Assembly: GCA_025464795.1 (NCBI GenBank)
Contig: JAODNB010000069.1
Span: forward strand, 1 to 29,409
Direction: 5' to 3'
DNA: 29,409 bases
Source: Frankiales bacterium
Lineage (GTDB): Bacteria; Actinomycetota; Actinomycetes; Mycobacteriales; SCTD01
In this document: in pieces, positions 15,647-23,426 of the stretch
Numbering within the stretch: position 1 is the stretch's first letter
Layout of the letters: each line of letters opens with the position of its first letter
Program-made: the position numbers and the translations under genes
Notes under the pieces: model-generated
Database searches by the model: none
Seen by the model: the letters and a program-made list of their open reading frames with translations, nothing else
What the model was told of the DNA's origin: nothing

Positions 15647-16461
15647 TGGTCGCCGACGCCATGGCTGACAACGAGCACATGCTGCACGTCCTGGGCCGGA
15701 CGCTGCACGTCGCGGTCCGTCCCGGCGACGGCTCGCTGCCGCCGCTGCTGCTGCTCAACGGCATCGGGGCGCCGCTGCCGCTGCTCCAGCCCTTCGTGGA
15801 CGCTCTCGACCCGGCGCGCGAGGTCATCCGCCTCGACGTCCCGGGCGTGGGCGGCTCACCGGCTCCTCGGATCCCTTACTCCATGGGCACTCTCGCCCTG
15901 TCGGTGTCGCGCGTCCTGGACCAGCTGGAGTACCGCAACGTCGACGTGATGGGCTTCTCGTGGGGTGGGGCTCTCGCGCAGCACCTCGCACTGCAGCACC
16001 GCTATCGCGTGCGCCGTCTCGTGCTGGCCTGCACCGGCACGGGCGTCCTCAGCGTTCCCGGCCGCCCGGCAGTGCTGCGGCACATGGTGACCCCCCGACG
16101 CCATCGCGAGCCGGAGCACGCGAAGCTCGTCGCCGCCGAGATCTACGGCGGCTCGATGCGGGAGAACCCGGAGCAGGCTCGAGTGCTGCTCAACCCCGGC
16201 CACCGTCGGACGGCTCGCGGCTACTACTACCAGCTCCTCGCAGCGAGCGGCTGGAGCAGCCTCGCCTGGCTGCCGTTGATCAAGCAGAAGACGCTGGTCA
16301 TCGCCGGAGACGACGATCCGCTGGTTCCCGTGATCAACCCGAAGACGATGGCGCGTCTCATCCCGCGGTCCGAGCTGCACCTGTTCAAGGGCGGGCACCT
16401 GGGGCTGCTGACGGACGCACGCACCCTCGCCCCTGTGGTCGAGCGCTTCCTCGACTCCTAG
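15646..16461 (+). CDS. phaZ: Intracellular poly(3-hydroxyalkanoate) depolymerase, PhaZ-like
   Basis: A 271-aa alpha/beta hydrolase that closely resembles the Pseudomonas mcl-PHA depolymerase as I remember it. Shared phrases are LNGIGAPLPLLQPFVDALDP, then EVIRLDVPGVGGSPAPRIPY, the nucleophile box GFSWGGALAQ (Ser105), IYGGS, RGYYYQLLA and LVIAGDDDPLVPVIN (Asp222-224), with His251 in KGGHLGLL. There is no signal peptide, as expected for granule-bound turnover. The ATG at 15646 overlaps the PhaC stop as TGATG; a GTG one codon earlier and an ATG at 15661 are alternatives. Last gene of the operon. Coupling synthase and depolymerase allows cycling of the polymer. Assignment over a generic hydrolase rests on these shared phrases and on context. 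Confidence 0.88.
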   Translation: MVADAMADNEHMLHVLGRTLHVAVRPGDGSLPPLLLLNGIGAPLPLLQPFVDALDPAREVIRLDVPGVGGSPAPRIPYSMGTLALSVSRVLDQLEYRNVDVMGFSWGGALAQHLALQHRYRVRRLVLACTGTGVLSVPGRPAVLRHMVTPRRHREPEHAKLVAAEIYGGSMRENPEQARVLLNPGHRRTARGYYYQLLAASGWSSLAWLPLIKQKTLVIAGDDDPLVPVINPKTMARLIPRSELHLFKGGHLGLLTDARTLAPVVERFLDS

Positions 16462-16462
16462 C

Positions 16463-16633
16463 TCAGCGACCGGTAGGACGTGCAGCTGCGACCAGCACGA
16501 TCGCCGCGGCAACCCCGACAACCACGGCAGGGATCAGGTTCCCTGTGGCCAGCAGGGCCACCAGCGCCACCAGGCTCAGCAGGACGAGGGCCGCGAGGAA
16601 GGTACGACGGGGCTGGGCGACGGGGCTGGTCAT
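16463..16633 (-). CDS. Small two-helix membrane protein
   Basis: A 56-aa protein with two hydrophobic helices (about 11-29 and 31-47; TFLAALVLLSLVALVALLAT, then LIPAVVVGVAAAIVLVAA). The N-terminus MTSPVAQPRR is basic and the C-terminus is ARPTGR. No family is recognised. It starts 10 bp after the DUF347 gene on the same strand and is probably co-transcribed with it. No clear Shine-Dalgarno is present, so translation is likely coupled. It ends one base from the PhaZ stop on the other strand. Confidence 0.6.
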   Translation of the reverse strand: MTSPVAQPRRTFLAALVLLSLVALVALLATGNLIPAVVVGVAAAIVLVAAARPTGR

Positions 16634-16643
16634 GACGAGGGGT

Positions 16644-17441
16644 CTACCCCGTGACGGCACGCCGAAGCCGCTGTCGGCCCTCTGCCTGCGCGACGTAGCC
16701 GACGAGCGCCGCGATGACGGCCAGCAGGACGAGCGTGACGATGCCGTCGCCCACCCCGAGGCCGTTCCCGAGCTGGTGGCGCTTGGCAACCCAGTCGGCG
16801 AACGACGCGCCCAGCGGCCGGGTCAGCACGTAGGCCGTCCAGAAGCACGCCGTCGGGCTGGCACCCCATCGCCAGGCAGCGAGCGGGATGAGGATCGCCC
16901 CGAGGAACAGCAGGCCAGAGGGCAGGAACCCCCAGTGCAACGTCAGGCCGGTCAGGTCGCCCACGGCCGTGCCCAAGGCGAAGGTCGCGATGACGGTCGC
17001 CCAGTAGAGCCGCTCCCGGGCGACCGTGGTGATGCTGTGGATCGACAGGGTCCCCTCCGTCCGGTGCCAGTACGTGAAGAGGGCAGCGACGGCGTGGGCG
17101 TAGAACGACGAGGTCACCCAGTACGACAGGTGCGTCACCTTGTGCGGACCGTCGGCCACGATCGTGCCGAACACCGCGACCATCGCCACGGCCGACCAGT
17201 AGGTGACGGCGCGGTACCGAGGGGCCCGAAGCTGGAGCCACAGGGCGAGCACGAACCCCCCGACGCCGACGAGGCCTCCGAGCGCCAGGCTCGTGTTGCC
17301 CAGGTAGTCCGAGGCCGCCTCACCCATCCCCGTGGTGAGGACCTTGATGACCCAGAACACGACGGTGATCTCGGGGACCTTGGCCGCTAGGGGCTGGCTC
17401 CGCCACGTGCGCCTGTCGTGGACCTCTGTCGGGGTAGTCAC
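16644..17441 (-). CDS. COG4705/DUF347-repeat membrane protein (paralogue of 17534-18337)
   Basis: A 265-aa multi-pass membrane protein with about eight helices in two similar halves. Repeat marks are KVPEITVVFWVIKVLTTGMG, EAASDYL, RTEGTLSIHSI, FALGTAVGDL and FWTAYVLTRPLGASFADW. These are the characteristic phrases of the DUF347 repeat family (COG4705), whose transport or sensing role is not established to my knowledge. The GTG at 17441 is preferred; a GTG at 17465 is also in frame and neither has a good ribosome site. It is divergent from, and clearly related to, the gene at 17534. The small two-helix protein lies downstream on the same strand. Confidence 0.88.
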   Translation of the reverse strand: MTTPTEVHDRRTWRSQPLAAKVPEITVVFWVIKVLTTGMGEAASDYLGNTSLALGGLVGVGGFVLALWLQLRAPRYRAVTYWSAVAMVAVFGTIVADGPHKVTHLSYWVTSSFYAHAVAALFTYWHRTEGTLSIHSITTVARERLYWATVIATFALGTAVGDLTGLTLHWGFLPSGLLFLGAILIPLAAWRWGASPTACFWTAYVLTRPLGASFADWVAKRHQLGNGLGVGDGIVTLVLLAVIAALVGYVAQAEGRQRLRRAVTG

Positions 17442-17503
17442 GCCGGCGAGCGTAGGCAGGAGCACCTGAGCGGCAGATGAGAAGCCGTCCCCTCTCAGTG
17501 AGG

Positions 17504-17525
17504 GTTCAGGTCCGGTTCTTCACAG
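17504..17525 (+). promoter_or_regulatory. Direct repeat upstream of the second DUF347 gene, PHO-box-like
   Basis: Two 11-nt units, GTTCAGGTCCG and GTTCTTCACAG, lie head to tail just before the start codon at 17534. Streptomyces PhoP boxes are tandem 11-nt units starting GTTCA, so this is a weak match. Nearby are CCCTC-TCAGT-GAGGG (hairpin, 17490-17504) and TCACA-GTG-TGTGA (17520-17532). The short distance to the ATG suggests a leaderless transcript with the regulator binding over the promoter. Confidence 0.3.
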
Positions 17526-17533
17526 TGTGTGAC

Positions 17534-18337
17534 ATGACGACACGCGCTGACCTGGCCAGGCCCAACGCCCGCCGCATGCTGAACAAGGTCCCGGAGGTGA
17601 CGGTCTACTTCTGGGTCATCAAGATCCTGTGCACCACGGTCGGTGAGAGCCTGGCCGACTACATCAACGAGACGCTCGGGTTCGGGCTCGGCAACACCAC
17701 CATCCTGTTCAGCGCTCTGCTGATCGTCGTCCTCGTCGCGCAGTTCCGGGCTCGTGCGTACATCCCCGGCATCTACTGGCTGGCGGTGGTGCTGATCAGC
17801 GTCGTCGGCACCCTGCTCACGGACTTCCTCACCGACAAGTTCGGCGTACCGCTGCACACGAGCACCGCGGTTGCGGCCGTCCTGCTCGCTGTCGTCTTCG
17901 GTGTCTGGTACGCCCGCGAGCGCACCCTGTCGATCCACTCGATCAACACCACACCTCGTGAGGCCTTCTACTGGTTGACGGTCCTCGTCACCTTCGGCCT
18001 CGGCACCGCGGCCGGCGACTGGACGCTCGAGCTGACCGGGTTCTCTCCCGGCGTGTCCGCCTTGCTGCCTGCCGGTGCGATCGCCCTGCTGTTCGTCGCC
18101 TGGAAGCTGGGCGCCGGCCCGATGCTGACCTTCTGGCTGGCTTACATCCTCACGCGGCCCCTCGGCGCCAACATCGGGGACTTCCTCGGCCTCGACCCCG
18201 ACGAGGGCGGGCTCGGCCTCGGCACACTGGGCACCAGCCTGCTGTTCCTCGGCACGATCCTGGCGGTCGTCGTGTTCCTCACGATCACCAAGGCCGACCG
18301 GACCGAGCTCGTCCACCCCGACGCCACCGACGCGTAG
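17534..18337 (+). CDS. COG4705/DUF347-repeat membrane protein (paralogue of 16644-17441)
   Basis: A 267-aa membrane protein with about eight helices. It matches its divergent neighbour at the same repeat phrases: KVPEVTVYFWVIKILCTTVG, ESLADYI, ARERTLSIHSI, FGLGTAAGDW and FWLAYILTRPLGANIGDFLG. The conserved Gly-Glu/Asp and Thr-Arg-Pro-Leu-Gly residues sit in helices and could line a substrate path. The ATG at 17534 has no clear Shine-Dalgarno. A small soluble gene follows 23 bp later with a strong one. The pair looks like an inverted duplication that has since diverged, and may form a heteromer. The substrate is unknown. Confidence 0.88.
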   Translation: MTTRADLARPNARRMLNKVPEVTVYFWVIKILCTTVGESLADYINETLGFGLGNTTILFSALLIVVLVAQFRARAYIPGIYWLAVVLISVVGTLLTDFLTDKFGVPLHTSTAVAAVLLAVVFGVWYARERTLSIHSINTTPREAFYWLTVLVTFGLGTAAGDWTLELTGFSPGVSALLPAGAIALLFVAWKLGAGPMLTFWLAYILTRPLGANIGDFLGLDPDEGGLGLGTLGTSLLFLGTILAVVVFLTITKADRTELVHPDATDA

Positions 18338-18360
18338 CAACAACTCTCCAGGAGGCTGTC

Positions 18361-18786
18361 ATGGACACCACCCACCGCACGCGTGTACTGGTCGTCACCG
18401 ACCACCCCGACGGCCCGCCTGCCCTCCTGGACGCGATCCGGGCCCGCGCCGGTCAGGGGCCGGCGCAGTTCCGCATCCTGGTGACCAACCCGGCGAAAGC
18501 CGAGGCGCACCTGCACCACCCGGAACGCCATGACAAGGCGCGGGAGGCCGAAGGGGTCCTGCACGCCTCGCTGTCGGCGCTGACCGCCGCGGCGGGGGCA
18601 CCCGTCATCGCCAGCGTCTCGGTCCGGCACGACCCCTACCTCGCCGTCGAGGAGGTGCTGGGCTCCGAACCTGTCGACGAGTTCCTCATCGACCTCGCGC
18701 AGGGAGGGTTCACGCGACGCGTGCACCTCGACCTCCCGCATCGCCTGAGCCACCTCGGTCTGCCCATCACCGCGCTTCCGGCCTGA
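18361..18786 (+). CDS. Small Rossmann-like soluble protein, universal-stress-like
   Basis: A 141-aa protein. It opens with a beta-strand and loop (TRVLVVTDHPDGPPALLDAI), continues RILVTNPAKAEAHLHHPERH and ends DEFLIDLAQGGFTRRVHLDL. The alternating strand/helix pattern and the repeated LVT/LID strands suggest a Rossmann-like fold similar to universal stress proteins, without the ATP-binding G-x2-G-x9-G(S/T) signature. The ATG has AGGAGG six bases upstream. It is 23 bp behind the DUF347 gene and probably in the same operon, perhaps as its cytosolic partner. The 3' end overlaps the monooxygenase gene on the other strand by 20 bp. Function unknown. Confidence 0.8.
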   Translation: MDTTHRTRVLVVTDHPDGPPALLDAIRARAGQGPAQFRILVTNPAKAEAHLHHPERHDKAREAEGVLHASLSALTAAAGAPVIASVSVRHDPYLAVEEVLGSEPVDEFLIDLAQGGFTRRVHLDLPHRLSHLGLPITALPA

Positions 18787-20371
18787 GGAGCTGCAAGCCA
18801 GGCGGAGGCGGGCCGAGTGGTCGTCCCTCTCCGGCAGCCGAGTACACGAACCCGTCGGGGCGGACCGCCACGCGCGAAGCAGAGTGCTTGCGCAACCAGG
18901 GGAGCAGCACGTCGTCGCAGTCGACCACAGCGTCACGCGCCGCGGCACTGCCAACGGGAAGGACTCGCAGCTGCGGAACACCCGCCGCTGACCACGAGAG
19001 CTCCGGCTGGTCGCTGAGCACGACCCACCCGTCGCCCAGCGCGTCGTCGAGCCGCACCCGATCGCCCTGACCGTTCAGCACCCAGGGCTGCGGCAGCCAC
19101 CACCCGACGGCGCCCTTCGAGGGCAGCTGCACGTCGAGGGCTTCGCGCAGTCGGGCAGCACGGCCTGTGCGGGCCGGTTTGCTTCCGGTGCGGAACCCGC
19201 GGGGATGGTGCGCGTGGGGAAACCAGTCGGCCGAGCGCAGGTAGCTGCCGACGAACGGCGCACGCATCGCCCCACGGAACAACGGATCCCGTAACGCGAC
19301 CACGGCGGGCCGTCGAGCGCAGACGACCTTGCCGAAGAACACGGACGCATCGGAGATGGCGCGGACGTGTGGCTGCCGCTCCACCTCGTAGCTGTCGAGG
19401 ACGTCGGAGGGCAGCTCTCCACGGACGACCGAGGCGAGCTTCCACGACAGGTTCGCCGCGTCCCGCACTCCCGCAGCCATGCCCTGCCCGATCCACGGGG
19501 GCATGACGTGCGCAGCGTCGCCGGCGAGGAAGACCCGGCCCGAGCGCCAACGGGCGGCAAAGCGGACCTGGTGGCTGTACACGACGGCTCGCAGCACGGT
19601 GACGTGATCCTGCGTGATGCCCTGAGCGTTCAGCAGCCGCCACACGCCGTCGTCGCTGAGCAGTGCCGTCTCGTCCTCGCCGGCGAGCACCGGGAACTCC
19701 CAGCGGTGATGGCCGAGCGGGGTGGGGCAGTCGACCGCAGGGCGTCGCGGGTCGCAGTGGAAGCGCAGCCGATCGATCTCGGGCCACGCCGTCAGCACCT
19801 GGGTGTCGATGACGACCCAACGGTCTTCGAAGGTGCGGCCGCTGAACCCGATGCCGAGCTGCGAGCGGATCGGACTCGAGCCGCCGTCGGCGGCGATGAC
19901 GTACGCGGCACGGAACCGGACCGGGCCGTCGGGGGCTCGGGCGTCGATCTCCACGGCTCCACTGGACTCCCGAACGCTGAGCACCTCGTGCCCGAGCAGC
20001 ACAGTCACGTTCGGATAGCGCCCGACGCCGTCGCGCAGGACCTCCTCCAGCGCAGGCTGGTGGATGAACAGCTGGATGGGGTAGCCGTTGCCGCGCGACT
20101 CGGGCCGGAAGGACAGGAACGTCTCGCCGTTGGCGTCCACGAACGTCAGAGGCAGGCCGCTCAGCATGTCCTGCTGCAGGCGGTCAGCCAGCCCGACGCG
20201 CTGCCAGATGCGCAGGACCTCCTCGTCGGTGCTGACGGCCCGAGCTCGCTCGTAGAGAGACCGGTCGCGCTCCAGGACCAGCACCCGAAGCCCGGCCTTG
20301 CCGAGCAGGTTCGCGGCGGTGACGCCCGTAGGGCCGTAACCCACGATCGCGACGTCGTAGGTCTCCTCCAC
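18767..20371 (-). CDS. FAD-dependent aromatic-ring monooxygenase, MhpA-like
   Basis: A 534-aa class A flavoprotein monooxygenase. The FAD-binding GYGPTG is at 11-16, the DG motif AADGGSSPIRSQLGI at 160-174 and the GD motif GRVFLAGDAAHVMPPWIGQG at 278-297. The roughly 530-aa length, with a C-terminal thioredoxin-like tail, fits 3-(3-hydroxyphenyl)propionate hydroxylase (MhpA) and related polyketide or phenol hydroxylases. The GTG at 20371 is set by GAGGAG five bases upstream; the open frame extends 75 codons further but is not family-like. No extradiol dioxygenase or hydrolase of a meta-cleavage pathway lies nearby, so the substrate is uncertain. Divergent from a small membrane protein gene. 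Confidence 0.9.
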   Translation of the reverse strand: MEETYDVAIVGYGPTGVTAANLLGKAGLRVLVLERDRSLYERARAVSTDEEVLRIWQRVGLADRLQQDMLSGLPLTFVDANGETFLSFRPESRGNGYPIQLFIHQPALEEVLRDGVGRYPNVTVLLGHEVLSVRESSGAVEIDARAPDGPVRFRAAYVIAADGGSSPIRSQLGIGFSGRTFEDRWVVIDTQVLTAWPEIDRLRFHCDPRRPAVDCPTPLGHHRWEFPVLAGEDETALLSDDGVWRLLNAQGITQDHVTVLRAVVYSHQVRFAARWRSGRVFLAGDAAHVMPPWIGQGMAAGVRDAANLSWKLASVVRGELPSDVLDSYEVERQPHVRAISDASVFFGKVVCARRPAVVALRDPLFRGAMRAPFVGSYLRSADWFPHAHHPRGFRTGSKPARTGRAARLREALDVQLPSKGAVGWWLPQPWVLNGQGDRVRLDDALGDGWVVLSDQPELSWSAAGVPQLRVLPVGSAAARDAVVDCDDVLLPWLRKHSASRVAVRPDGFVYSAAGEGRPLGPPPPGLQLLRPEAR

Positions 20372-20465
20372 GCGACTCCTCGGGACCCTCGCCAGCAACT
20401 CGACGACTGTAGGGCGTCGCGTCGGTGCTTGCCCGGTTGGCGCTCGAGGGTGGAGGCTGCGCCGC

Positions 20466-21041
20466 ATGCACCTGTACGACGTGGTCCTGTTCCTGCACAT
20501 CGCGACCCTGCTCGCTGCGATCGGCCTCGCGACGACGTTGCACCACGCGGAGTGGTCGACCCGCGAGGCGACGACAGTGGGGGAGCTGCGGACCATGACG
20601 GGGGTCTATCGCCGCGGCAGGCTGTTCCCGATCGTCATCCTCCTGCTGCTCGCAGAGGGCGCCTGGCTGCTGCACCTGTCCAAGAAGCAGGACGAGACGT
20701 TCCGCTTCGGCGATGCCTGGGTCTGGACCGCTGTGGCCGCCCTGGTGATCCTTGCGGTCTCGGGCGGCGCCGTCCTGGACCGGCACGCGTCCAGGTACGC
20801 CAAGCTGCTCGCGGCCACACCGGACGGGCCGATCCCCTCCGAGGTGCGGGCGGCGACCTTCGCGACCAGCACGTGGGCCGTGAGTCACATGAACACGTTC
20901 CTGGCCATCGCGGTGGCTTTCAACATGGTCACCAAGCCGACCGATGACGTGACCGCTGTGGTGGTGATCGCGGTCGGGATCGTCGTGGGAAGCCTGGTGG
21001 GCGTGGCAGGTGCCCGCGGTCGGTCGGCCCTCGCTGCCTAG
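20466..21041 (+). CDS. Four-helix integral membrane protein, DUF2269-like
   Basis: A 191-aa membrane protein with four hydrophobic helices (about 5-24, 51-69, 84-101 and 162-183). The N-terminus MHLYDVVLFLHIATLLAAIG carries the FLHI pattern with a conserved His seen in DUF2269/CopD-like small membrane proteins. A GGAGG lies 10 bases upstream of the ATG. Transcribed alone between the divergent monooxygenase and the convergent solute-binding protein. Family assignment is tentative and no substrate or cofactor is evident beyond possible His ligands. Confidence 0.8.
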   Translation: MHLYDVVLFLHIATLLAAIGLATTLHHAEWSTREATTVGELRTMTGVYRRGRLFPIVILLLLAEGAWLLHLSKKQDETFRFGDAWVWTAVAALVILAVSGGAVLDRHASRYAKLLAATPDGPIPSEVRAATFATSTWAVSHMNTFLAIAVAFNMVTKPTDDVTAVVVIAVGIVVGSLVGVAGARGRSALAA

Positions 21042-21057
21042 CGCTGGCTTCTGCTGA

Positions 21058-21081
21058 CGCTGGGGTGGCTAGCGCCCAGCG
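21058..21081. terminator. Possible bidirectional terminator between convergent genes
   Basis: CGCTGGG and CCCAGCG form a perfect 7-bp stem around a 10-nt loop. It lies between the stop of the DUF2269-like gene (21041) and the stop of the solute-binding protein gene (21069), overlapping the latter's last codons. No T-tract follows, as is common in GC-rich actinobacteria. Confidence 0.35.
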
Positions 21082-22664
21082 GCGGAGAAGGCGTGCCTTC
21101 CTCCGACGTAGGTGAAGCAGGAGCACGCGCTGTCGTACCGCTGGTCGGTGTAGTAGCCGGCTATGCCGTGGTTCTCGCCCGAGAGCCGGCTGCCGAAGGT
21201 GACCGCCGGTGCGAACCTCGGACCCACGACCGACATGGCTCGCAGGAGGTCGTCGCCGGTGAAGCGCTTCGCCTGGATGAGCGCGTCCCTGAGCAGGTAG
21301 AGCCCGTCGCACAGCGCTGCGCCGCTGAACGCCGCGCGTCGGCTGCTGGAGTCGAAGGACTGACCTCCGGCTTTCAAGGTGGCGAAGCAGCGCTTCCCCC
21401 CGGGCATGAGGCCAGCGTCGTGCGAGGCATTCGTGTCGTTGAGCGGCAGCCAGCCGATGCCCATGCTGCCGACCTGCTGCGCGGGCGGGGCGACCACGGC
21501 GTTCTCCTCCACGGTCAGGGGCAGGTCGAACGAGGTGAAGCCGTACCGCGGCCGGTAGTGCTGTTGCTCCGCCTGGCGCTGGAACAGGGCGATCTCCAGC
21601 TCGACAGGTGGGAGGTTGAGGACGTGCGTCACCTTGGCGGAGGTGAAGGCCAGGACCTCGGACTGGCTCTGGGTCCCGCTGCCCGCAGGCGGGTAGTAGT
21701 ACTCCACGGGTGGCTGCTGACCGGCGCGGGCGAGCGTGGCCTTGAACAGCTTGCCGACGTAGCGGCCGGCCGTGTCGTCGGGAAGCAGCAGCCCGACCTT
21801 CACCGGCGCCTTGCCAGGTGCGCCCAGGGTGGTGTCCCAGCCGGAGAAGAACCCTTGGCGCTTGAGCGCCCCGACGAAGGCAGGAACGAGGACATCGGTG
21901 CTCAGCGAGATGATCGAGAACAGGTGCGGACCGAGCTTCGTGTAGTCGTTGCTGCTGTACACGGTGCTCGACAGGCTGAGCAACGTGACCTGCTTCTTCT
22001 CCAGGCAGGTGTGGAAGTTGCCCTGCGCCTCGAGCTGAGGTGAGCCGTTGATGACGGCCACCACCGGGCGGTCCTGGGTGAAGTAGCTGCACATGGACTG
22101 AGCCACGACACTCGGGTTGCTGGAGTACTGCGTCGTCGCTGCGTCGTGGTAGGCGATCACGATCTTGCGGCCGAGGACGCCGCCTCTGCTGTTGATGTCC
22201 TTGACGATGGCGTCGATGTCCGCGTGGACGTCTCCGTTGTTGAAGTTGGCACCTGCGGCCTTCACGACCTTGTTGAAGTCGTCAGCCGTCGGCACGCCGA
22301 TGTAGATGTTCTTGCTGTCCCATCCGAACCCTGAGCCAGCAGCACCGATGGCGGTCGCCGTCGTGCCCCCCGGGTTCGCCTGAGCACCCCCGTTGCTGCC
22401 CGCAACGGCCGAGCCCCCCGAGCCGCTGACGCCAGGCCCGACGCCAGGCGCGCCCCCCGCGACGTCACCGGGGACCGTCCCGCCCGACAAGGGATCCGCT
22501 CCGGCCTGGGCACCGCCCTGCGCGGTGGGATCGGAGATGACCCCACCTGCGGTCCGCTGCTGCGAGAGCGGCACGGTGGACCCGCAGGCCGTGAGTACCA
22601 GCGGAACCAGGACCAAGCAAAGGCCGAACCGTCGTTTGTAAGACCTGTTTCGAAAGAGCTCCAC
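21069..22664 (-). CDS. Lipoprotein solute-binding protein (type I periplasmic-binding fold), paralogue of 10488-12017
   Basis: A 531-aa lipoprotein. The basic n-region NRSYKRRF leads to a hydrophobic core and the lipobox LTAC, then GSTVPL, which almost matches the GTTVPL of the other binding protein. A Gly/Ala/Pro-rich linker of about 80 residues follows, then the ligand domain (KNIYIGVPTADDFNKVVKAA, DINSRGGVLGRKIVIAYHD, VTHVLNLPPVELEIALFQRQ). It ends with SACSCFTYVGG, a counterpart of SCNCFHYLG. The GTG at 22664 has no Shine-Dalgarno, and a palindrome lies 7 bp upstream, so the mRNA is probably leaderless. No transporter permease lies nearby. It diverges from a GntR operon, suggesting a shared inducer. 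Ligand unknown. Confidence 0.92.
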   Translation of the reverse strand: MELFRNRSYKRRFGLCLVLVPLVLTACGSTVPLSQQRTAGGVISDPTAQGGAQAGADPLSGGTVPGDVAGGAPGVGPGVSGSGGSAVAGSNGGAQANPGGTTATAIGAAGSGFGWDSKNIYIGVPTADDFNKVVKAAGANFNNGDVHADIDAIVKDINSRGGVLGRKIVIAYHDAATTQYSSNPSVVAQSMCSYFTQDRPVVAVINGSPQLEAQGNFHTCLEKKQVTLLSLSSTVYSSNDYTKLGPHLFSIISLSTDVLVPAFVGALKRQGFFSGWDTTLGAPGKAPVKVGLLLPDDTAGRYVGKLFKATLARAGQQPPVEYYYPPAGSGTQSQSEVLAFTSAKVTHVLNLPPVELEIALFQRQAEQQHYRPRYGFTSFDLPLTVEENAVVAPPAQQVGSMGIGWLPLNDTNASHDAGLMPGGKRCFATLKAGGQSFDSSSRRAAFSGAALCDGLYLLRDALIQAKRFTGDDLLRAMSVVGPRFAPAVTFGSRLSGENHGIAGYYTDQRYDSACSCFTYVGGRHAFSAAGR

Positions 22665-22670
22665 GCCGAT

Positions 22671-22691
22671 ACTGTACGCACTGCGTACAGT
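22671..22691. promoter_or_regulatory. Perfect 21-bp palindromic operator between binding protein and GntR genes
   Basis: ACTGTACGCA and TGCGTACAGT are exact inverted repeats around a single C. The site ends 51 bp before the GntR start and begins 7 bp before the binding-protein start codon. On the minus strand it contains TACAGT, six bases before that GTG, in the right place for the -10 box of a leaderless transcript. It is most simply the operator of the adjacent GntR/FCD regulator, controlling both directions. The GTAC arms fit GntR-family half-sites loosely. Confidence 0.7.
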
Positions 22692-22742
22692 GGCCGCAAC
22701 GAGTACGATGACAGGCACAGGAGACACACGGCAGGGAGCGAC

Positions 22743-23426
22743 ATGACGGCGGAGACCCGGATGCGACCGGAAGACATGGCTGCTCTGCTGCGCCAGGGCA
22801 TCCGGGAGAACGTGCTCGTGCCTGGGCAGCAGCTCGTCCAAGACGACCTCGCCAAGCGCTTCGGCGTGAGCCGGAACCCGGTGCGTGAGGCGCTGCGGAT
22901 GCTCGCGGCGGAAGGGCTCGTCACCCTCGCAGCCGGCGAGGGAGCGGTGGTGCGGGTCGTGAGCGCGGACGACCTCGACGAGCTGTACAGCCTGCGCTTG
23001 GCGGTCGAACCGCTGCTCGCGCCGCACATCATCCGACGCGCCCGCACGATGGACGTCGCGGCGCTTCGGGCACTGGCCGAGGCGCTCGACGCGCCGCAGG
23101 AGATGACCTCGTGGCTGCGCGACAACTACCGCTTCCACGTCGCGCTGTACGCGCTGGCAGACCAGCCTCACACCGAGCGGGTGCTCACCAACCTGCTGAC
23201 CCTCATCCAGCCCTACTCCTACATCAACGTCGAGCACCTCGACGGGCGCGACAAGGCCAACAAGGACCACCTGGCGATGGTCTCGGCCATCGAGGCCGGC
23301 GATGCGCAGGCCCTGGCAGAGCTGTTCCGCAGCCACCTGGGCGAGGCGCGCGAGCGACTGCTGTCGGAGGCCAGCGGCGCGGCCGGGGGTGAGGGGCTCG
23401 ACCTCCTGCGGGGACTCGGTCGCTGA
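22743..23426 (+). CDS. GntR-family transcriptional regulator, FadR/FCD subfamily
   Basis: A 227-aa regulator. The winged helix-turn-helix spans about 10-75 (LLRQGIRENVLVPGQQLVQD, DLAKRFGVSRNPVREALRML, AAEGLVTLAAGEGAVVRVV). The C-terminal FCD domain keeps the metal/carboxylate-binding pattern: Asp/Asn plus His in RDNYRFHVALY, His in NKDHLAMVSAIEAGD and His in FRSHLGEA. FCD proteins usually sense small carboxylates or acyl compounds. GGGAG lies four bases before the ATG at 22743. It is first in an operon with AtuA, a small AtuA-associated protein and a carboxylesterase (TGATG overlap with AtuA), so it likely represses their expression until substrate appears. Confidence 0.92.
   Translation: MTAETRMRPEDMAALLRQGIRENVLVPGQQLVQDDLAKRFGVSRNPVREALRMLAAEGLVTLAAGEGAVVRVVSADDLDELYSLRLAVEPLLAPHIIRRARTMDVAALRALAEALDAPQEMTSWLRDNYRFHVALYALADQPHTERVLTNLLTLIQPYSYINVEHLDGRDKANKDHLAMVSAIEAGDAQALAELFRSHLGEARERLLSEASGAAGGEGLDLLRGLGR

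Noticed and set aside
22743..23336. Long upstream extension of the second solute-binding protein frame across the GntR gene
   Set aside because: The signal peptide and lipobox set the start at 22664, and the extension is antisense to a clear GntR HTH and FCD domain.
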